NCBI GenBank assembly: GCA_029298735.1
Contig: JANSLP010000426.1
Span: 1 to 23,921 of the forward strand
Direction: 5' to 3'
Origin: Ophiostoma sp. CBS 140.51
Lineage: Eukaryota; Ascomycota; Sordariomycetes; Ophiostomatales; Ophiostomataceae
DNA: 23,921 nt
The translations under genes and the position numbers were made by a program. Position 1 is the first letter of the stretch. Each line of letters begins with the position of its first letter. The notes under the pieces were generated by a model. It was not told where the DNA came from, made no database searches, and saw nothing but the letters and a program-made list of their open reading frames with translations. This document shows positions 18,780 through 23,921 of the stretch, piece after piece.

Positions 18780-20800
18780 ATGGCCGAATCACACGATACT
18801 TTCGTGCCTGGTACCATCCACCTTGTCGATGCTGCTTGGGAACTCAATGCCGACCATGGCCGCCATCAGGAACGTGACATTGTCTTGCATCCCAAGCCGT
18901 CAAACCATGTCGACGACCCGCTCAACTGGTCCTACCGCCGGAAGCTGCTTTCGACGCTCTGCATGTTTGTGTAAGTCATCGTTATGTTGCAACTTGTTAC
19001 TTTTACCTTTTTGTTGAAAATTACTGACAAATAAAGCTATGCAATGACAATTTGCATTTCGTCGGCTGCTATCTACTCCGTTCTCGAACCTATCTCAGAT
19101 GCCACTAATTTGTCGGTCGACCAGCTCAATGCTGGTACTGGCTACATGGTAAAAAGATTCTGATAACCCCGAACTATAATAAAGGTGGAAGACCTCTCTG
19201 ACGACAAATACAGTTTCTTTCATTTGGCTGGGGATGTCTTATTTGGCAGCCCATGGGCCTCGCCTATGGCAAACGGCTCACGTACCTGCTCAGTGTTCTG
19301 TGCACAATTGTACGTATTTGAAGACAGCTTGTTGGGCATTGTGCCACAGAGAATAACTAACTAGAAACGCTTCGAGGCTGTTATGATTTGGGCCCCATTC
19401 ACCAGCAATAATGGACAGTGGATTGCAAGCAAGACACTCCAAGGCTTCTTCGGTGCGCCCGTTGAGGCGCTTTGCGAGATCTCCATGACAGATATTGTAC
19501 GTGAATTTCAAAGCCCGTTGAGACTTTTCTCCGTGTATCTAACAAGATAGTGGTTCACGCACGAACGTGGCAAGTACCTCACAATTTATGTGCTGGCCCT
19601 CTACATTGCCAACAGCATTGCTCCATTAATTGCTGCTTTTATTGCTGCCGGCCAAGGCTGGAAGTGGGTTCTGGTAAATCATATTGATACTTTTGTCCCC
19701 CAATCTCCTCTAAGCCACAACTAACATTATCTAGTACTGGTGTGCTATCTACAATGCCGTCTCGTTCCTCTTTCTGTTCTTCTTCATGGAGGAGACAAAT
19801 TGGACGCGCGATCATACTTCCACTGAGGATGTTGCTATCGACAATGAGAAGACGATGGGTGATTTGGATGCCACAGACACCACCAATGCCGACAAGAATG
19901 GTGCTCAAGTGCCTCATCTCTCCGCCTCGCCGTCTCATGGGCAGGGCGATACCGCATACACCAAGAAAAGCTACTGGGCCAAGCTACGGCTCGTCGACCC
20001 CCGCACCGTCAAGACTGTTACGGCCAAGAGTCTCCTCCGCCAAGTCACCCGGCCTCTCATCTACTTGCAACTGCCCGTTGTTGTCTTTTGTGGTATCAGT
20101 GTCGGCTGTTACCAAATGTGGCTCAGCTTCCTCAATGGTACCGAGTCGAGTATCATGAGCGGATCCTATGGCTTCTCAACCCTGATGCTTGGTGTTCCCT
20201 TTGTTTCGCCAATTATTTTTGCCTTTATTGGGTAAGCAGACTTATATCATTCTGAAAATGGGACTATCCCCTTATTGACTTCATAGGTATCTTTACGTCG
20301 GTGTTTTTGGCGATCGTTTCATTATTCGCATGGCCCGCCGTAACAACGGTGTCTTTGAGCCCGAACATCGTCTCTGGCTGCTCTTACCCCTAGTCATCAT
20401 CGCACCTGGTAGCCAACTTCTCTGGGGCCTTGGTGCATACTACAAGGTTCATTGGATTGGCCCCATTATCGCAATGGGCTTCATCTCGTTTGCCACTGTT
20501 GTCGGCGCCCAAGTTTGCTACAGCTACTGCATCGATTCCTATCGTGCTCTCAGTGGTGAGGCTATTGTTACCGTAGTCCTGCTGCGCAACAATATGCTCT
20601 TCGGCATCAACTATGGCATCACGCCATGGATCACCAATATGGGATTGCGAAATTCCTACATCCTGGCTGCTGTGATCGCCTTCGTCCAAGTTCTCACCTT
20701 TCTTCTCATGACCACTTACGGGAAACGTCTGCGTGCTCTGTCTTTGCCGAAGTTCCGCAAGTACTGCGCCCAACTTGAGGCAGACGGTCTACTTCACTAA
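18780..20800 (+). CDS. MFS transporter, DHA1-like, 12 TM (seven exons)
   Basis: Exons are 18780-18970, 19037-19148, 19214-19309, 19377-19496, 19551-19673, 19735-20231 and 20287-20800. Six introns of 54-67 nt have GT donors, mostly CTAAC/CTGAC branches and AG acceptors, and all phases agree for 550 aa. A cytosolic tail of about 55 residues ends in DDPLNWSYRRK, the pre-TM1 signature common in fungal DHA1 drug/polyamine-type carriers. Twelve hydrophobic spans follow, split 6+6 by a polar loop at about 238-310 that is rich in Asp, Thr and Ser. FGDRFIIRMARRNNG is the conserved loop after TM8. For intron 3 I used the second AG (19375-19376), because the first is too close to the branch site. It is a proton-driven plasma-membrane exporter or importer by family; cargo is unknown. 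It is divergent from the dioxygenase and precedes the amine oxidase, which fits cluster-linked uptake or efflux. Confidence 0.93.
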
Positions 20801-21618
20801 ACAAAATAGAAAATGTGCTGAAGAGGGTATTATGAAGCTTTTGGACAATGGTGTTCTCTTGAGGTATACCGGGAGCAAAGCCGGTTGAGCAAAGCTAGTT
20901 ATGGACGCAGGTGGTTGTTTTGGGCCTGGTGAATATGATGGTTGTGGTTGCATGGTGGTTTATATTTAGTGGAGCAACTTCTTGTCGAATCCTTAGTATT
21001 TGATTTGATTTTGACATCAAGAACTTAATATTTTCTTTAACAAACTTGTTACATATACTTGCGTTATTGAAATTTCTCGCCTGATAATATCAATTCCAAC
21101 TAAAAAGTAAACTTCTGCCATCATCTACTTTCATGCAACTGAAGCAGTTAGAAGACAATGTAACTAAACAGTAATCAACATCACAAAGAGAAAGCCCAAT
21201 TTTTTCAAACGAAAAGGCGACGGTTTTTTTTGGTTGAAATCTGCACAAGAATAAACATCCTCAGTCATCATCGAAACAAAGTGTTCATTGGCAGGTATCG
21301 TTGTGAGAGCGCATCTCGATCCCAAATAGGAAGGAATTGCGCTGTACGACGTACACTGGCAACACTAACGCGTAGCATAGATGGCAGGAACTAAGCGAGC
21401 ACCCCTTCTAGAACGGGAAATGTCGCGCCACCACGAGTAATGGTGGAGAATTAGGTACCTGAAAGAACCCCTTGGACCAATATGTAGACATCGATAAATA
21501 CTACAGGGTAGCGGTGGTGCATGCTCAATAACCAATCTGATCTTCACTCTTCCCTTCCTCTCATATTCGCTACCGTCATAGCGACCGCTAATTCTTTCCT
21601 GATCCAATACTCATCACA
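20801..21618. other. Intergenic: MFS 3' region and amine oxidase promoter
   Basis: This is 818 bp with no recognisable gene. The first half is AT-rich 3' flank of the MFS gene. The second half holds the amine oxidase promoter. GATA-type sites are TGATAA at 21082-21087 and CGATAA at 21492-21497; the latter is about 120 bp before the ATG and merges into a TATA-like AAATA. Confidence 0.5.
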
Positions 21619-23698
21619 ATGTCGCCATCTCTCCCTCATCCGTTTGATACCCTTACGCCGGGCGAGATTCGGCTCGCTGTGGCCATCCTCAAGAAAGCTT
21701 TGCCCGGTATTGGCCTCCGTTACAAGCGCATTGATGTACTCGAGCCCATTAAGAAAGATGTCACAGCCTATCTCGATGCTGAGCGTGCGGGACTTCCGCT
21801 CCCAAAGAAACCGGCTCGGCTTTTGTTTTCTTACTTCCACCGCCGCGACACCGGCCGCTTCTGCAAGGCAGTCCTGGATGTCGATGCCCACCGTCCGGTG
21901 TACATCAAGGAGCTACCCACCGATGTTCAGGGACCGGCAGATGTAGATGAGCTCATCGAGGTCGAGGAGGCATGCATGAAGCACCCTGCTGTTCTTGCCG
22001 AGATTGCCAAGATGCAGCTGCCTGCAGGCTATACCGTCTGCAACGACCCCTGGATCTACGGCACCGATAGCGACACCGAAACTCGTCGCCTTGCACAGTG
22101 CTACATGTATATTGTCGCTGTCGACCATCCGCAGTCAAACCACTACTCGCTCCCCTGCACCTTCTCCCCTGTCTTTGATCAAGTCACGAAGGAGCTGGTG
22201 CGCATAGACTATCTCCCGACAGGTGCAGACCACAGCACGAAGCCGACAGAACCATGGAAGCCGGTCAAGTGTGTGCAGTACGCTCAAGAACTGCTAGACG
22301 AGCCTCTCCGGACGGACTTAAAGCCATATCTTGTGCGACAGCCAGAGGGCCCGTCTTTCGCCGTTCACGGCCAGAAGGTCTACTGGCAGAAGTGGCGTTT
22401 CCATGTTGGCTTCAACAACCGTGACGGCCTAGTGCTGTACAATGTGACCTACGATGGCCGCCAAACCTTTTACCGTCTCTCTATGAGTGAGATGACAGTC
22501 CCATATGGAGGTGAGCTGAACATGGTGGTGCTCCTTAATTAGCAATGTATCTCTGACAACAGGTCTAGACCCACGTCGGCCATACCATCGCAAGCAAGCC
22601 TTCGACGCCGGTGACGTTGGCTTTGGCATCACCGCCAATCAGCTGTCCCTGGGCTGTGACTGCCTTGGCCACATTCACTATTTCAACGGATACCGCACAG
22701 ACTCCAAAGGCAACCCAGTTCTGCTCCAAAATGTTATTTGCATGCATGAGCAGGACAATGGGCTGCAGCTCAAGCACACCAACTACAGAAACAATGCCGC
22801 GACTGTGGCCCGGAAGCGCGAGCTTGTTGTCCAGATGATATGCACTGTCTCGAACTACGAGTACGTCCTCGCGTGGATCTTTGACCAGGCCGGAAACATT
22901 GAACACGAGGTGCGAGCCACAGGAATTCTGTCGACCATGCCCATCGATAATTTGGACGAGTCCAACCCGGTTACCGTACCTTGGGGCACTAATGTGGGCC
23001 CTGGTGTCATGGCCGCGTACCACCAGCACCTCTTCTCGCTCCGCATCGACCCTGCCATCGATGGCCACAACAATACACTGTTGTACGAGGAGAGCGAGGC
23101 GCTTCCTGTTCACAAAGAGACAAACAACTTCGGTATGGGATACCGCGCTACTTCAACAGTTATGAAGAAAGCCGGATTTGCCGACCTAAATGTGATGCGC
23201 AACCGCATCTTCAAGATCCGCAACGACAGTCAAATCAATGCCGTGTCGCTCAAGCCTGTTGCATACAAGATCCATGCCGCCCCCAGTCAAATGCTATTGA
23301 TGGGCCCCGACTCCTTCGCTCGGAAGCGGGCGGCTTTTGCTGAGCACGCTATGTGGGTTACCAAATATCAGGATGATGAGCTGTACGCAGCCGGCGAGTT
23401 CACCAACCAAAGTCGCAAAGATACAGGACTGTCTGAGTGGGCGGCACGGCCAGACAACGTTGAGAACACTGATATTGTTGTCTGGCACACCTTTGGCCTT
23501 ACACACAACCCCCGCCCTGAGGATTTCCCCGTCATGCCGGCTGAGCAGATATCTGTGCGCCTGCAGCCAGATGGCTTCTTCACCAAAAACCCGGCGTTGG
23601 ATGTACCACAGAGCACCCAGGCATTCAACCAGTCGACGCTACATCAGGAGGCCACCACCATTGCGTCCTGCTGTAGCAGTGGCAAGTCTCACCTGTGA
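21619..23698 (+). CDS. Copper amine oxidase (TPQ type), PTS1-like C-terminus (two exons)
   Basis: Exon 1 is 21619-22510 and exon 2 is 22563-23698. They are separated by a 52-nt intron with donor GTGAGC and acceptor AACAG; the phase-1 join gives 675 aa. It oxidises primary amines to aldehyde, ammonia and hydrogen peroxide. The self-processed quinone cofactor would form from Tyr396 in SNYEYV. The catalytic base is Asp312 (AFDAGD), followed by LGCDCLGHIHYFNGY. Copper ligands are H451 and H453 (AYHQHLF) and H612 (LTHNPRPEDFPVMP). N2/N3 domains precede the catalytic beta-sandwich; there is no signal peptide. The last three residues, Ser-His-Leu, match the PTS1 consensus, so peroxisomal location next to catalase is likely. 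Length is typical of fungal peroxisomal amine oxidases. It follows the MFS gene in the same direction but has its own 0.8-kb promoter region. Confidence 0.95.
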
Positions 23699-23755
23699 AT
23701 TTTTGAGTTGTGGACTTGGACTTTGACAATCAGAATAGATATCATAATTTCCATT

Positions 23756-23776
23756 TTATTATTATTATTATTATTA
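23756..23776. repeat. (TTA)7 microsatellite
   Basis: Seven perfect TTA units lie about 60 bp after the amine oxidase stop, inside its 3' flank. It is a simple repeat that may vary between strains. Confidence 0.85.
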
Positions 23777-23921
23777 TCCGCCTTTCTCAGCCACTCCTGA
23801 CTATTGGCGACTAGCTAGACAGAACCCGAGCGCACTGCTCAAGGACATCCGGATGACGGTATGGTAAAGTTAATAGCGGGTCGTGTAAATCGAGAATTTA
23901 ATCATAGAGGGGGAAGACAGC

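Noticed and set aside
1..23921. tRNA, rRNA, CRISPR or autonomous transposon
   Set aside because: I looked by eye for B-box-like GGTTCGA motifs, tandem spacers, and transposase or reverse-transcriptase motifs in both strands and saw none. A tRNAscan and RepeatMasker run would settle this.

Overview
The window looks like genomic DNA of a filamentous ascomycete (Pezizomycotina). Genes are broken by many short introns (52-121 nt) with CTAAC/CTGAC-type branch points. Intergenic stretches are long, and the protein families are typically fungal: a Zn2Cys6 regulator, an amdS-type amidase, an NB-ARC/TPR NOD-like receptor and a CmcJ/NvfI-type oxygenase. I cannot name the species. Splice sites were placed by eye from the consensus plus restoration of conserved protein motifs, so they are predictions.

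Left part (1-7.2 kb) is gene-poor. It holds a fungal hypothetical protein (136-927, -), a GNAT acetyltransferase in two exons (1307-2085, -), a possible small orphan gene (3616-3861, +) and a five-exon CmcJ/NvfI-type Fe(II) oxygenase/desaturase (4091-5293, -). It also holds two long stretches with no recognisable gene (2086-3615 and 5294-7232). The second contains a 19-bp perfect inverted repeat and a long polypyrimidine tract.

Middle (7233-10942, +) is a complete NOD-like receptor of about 1145 aa. It has an N-terminal SesB-type alpha/beta-hydrolase domain, then an acidic linker, an NB-ARC NTPase and diverged TPRs. It is spread over four exons, and the third intron appears to be GC-AG. Such proteins belong to the repertoire associated with fungal non-self recognition and heterokaryon incompatibility.

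Right part (11.4-23.7 kb) is a compact run of six metabolic genes in mixed orientation. They are an amidase (-), a divergently transcribed Zn2Cys6 regulator (+), a mannitol-dehydrogenase-like SDR (-), an isopenicillin-N-synthase-like 2-oxoglutarate/Fe(II) oxygenase (-), a DHA1-like MFS transporter (+) and a copper amine oxidase with a PTS1-like C-terminus (+). No PKS, NRPS or terpene backbone enzyme is present. The set therefore reads best as a regulated amide/amine catabolic or detoxification cluster: transport, amide hydrolysis, oxidative deamination, and aldehyde/alcohol conversion plus hydroxylation. This pathway is inference, the substrate is unknown, and the cluster may continue past the right edge.
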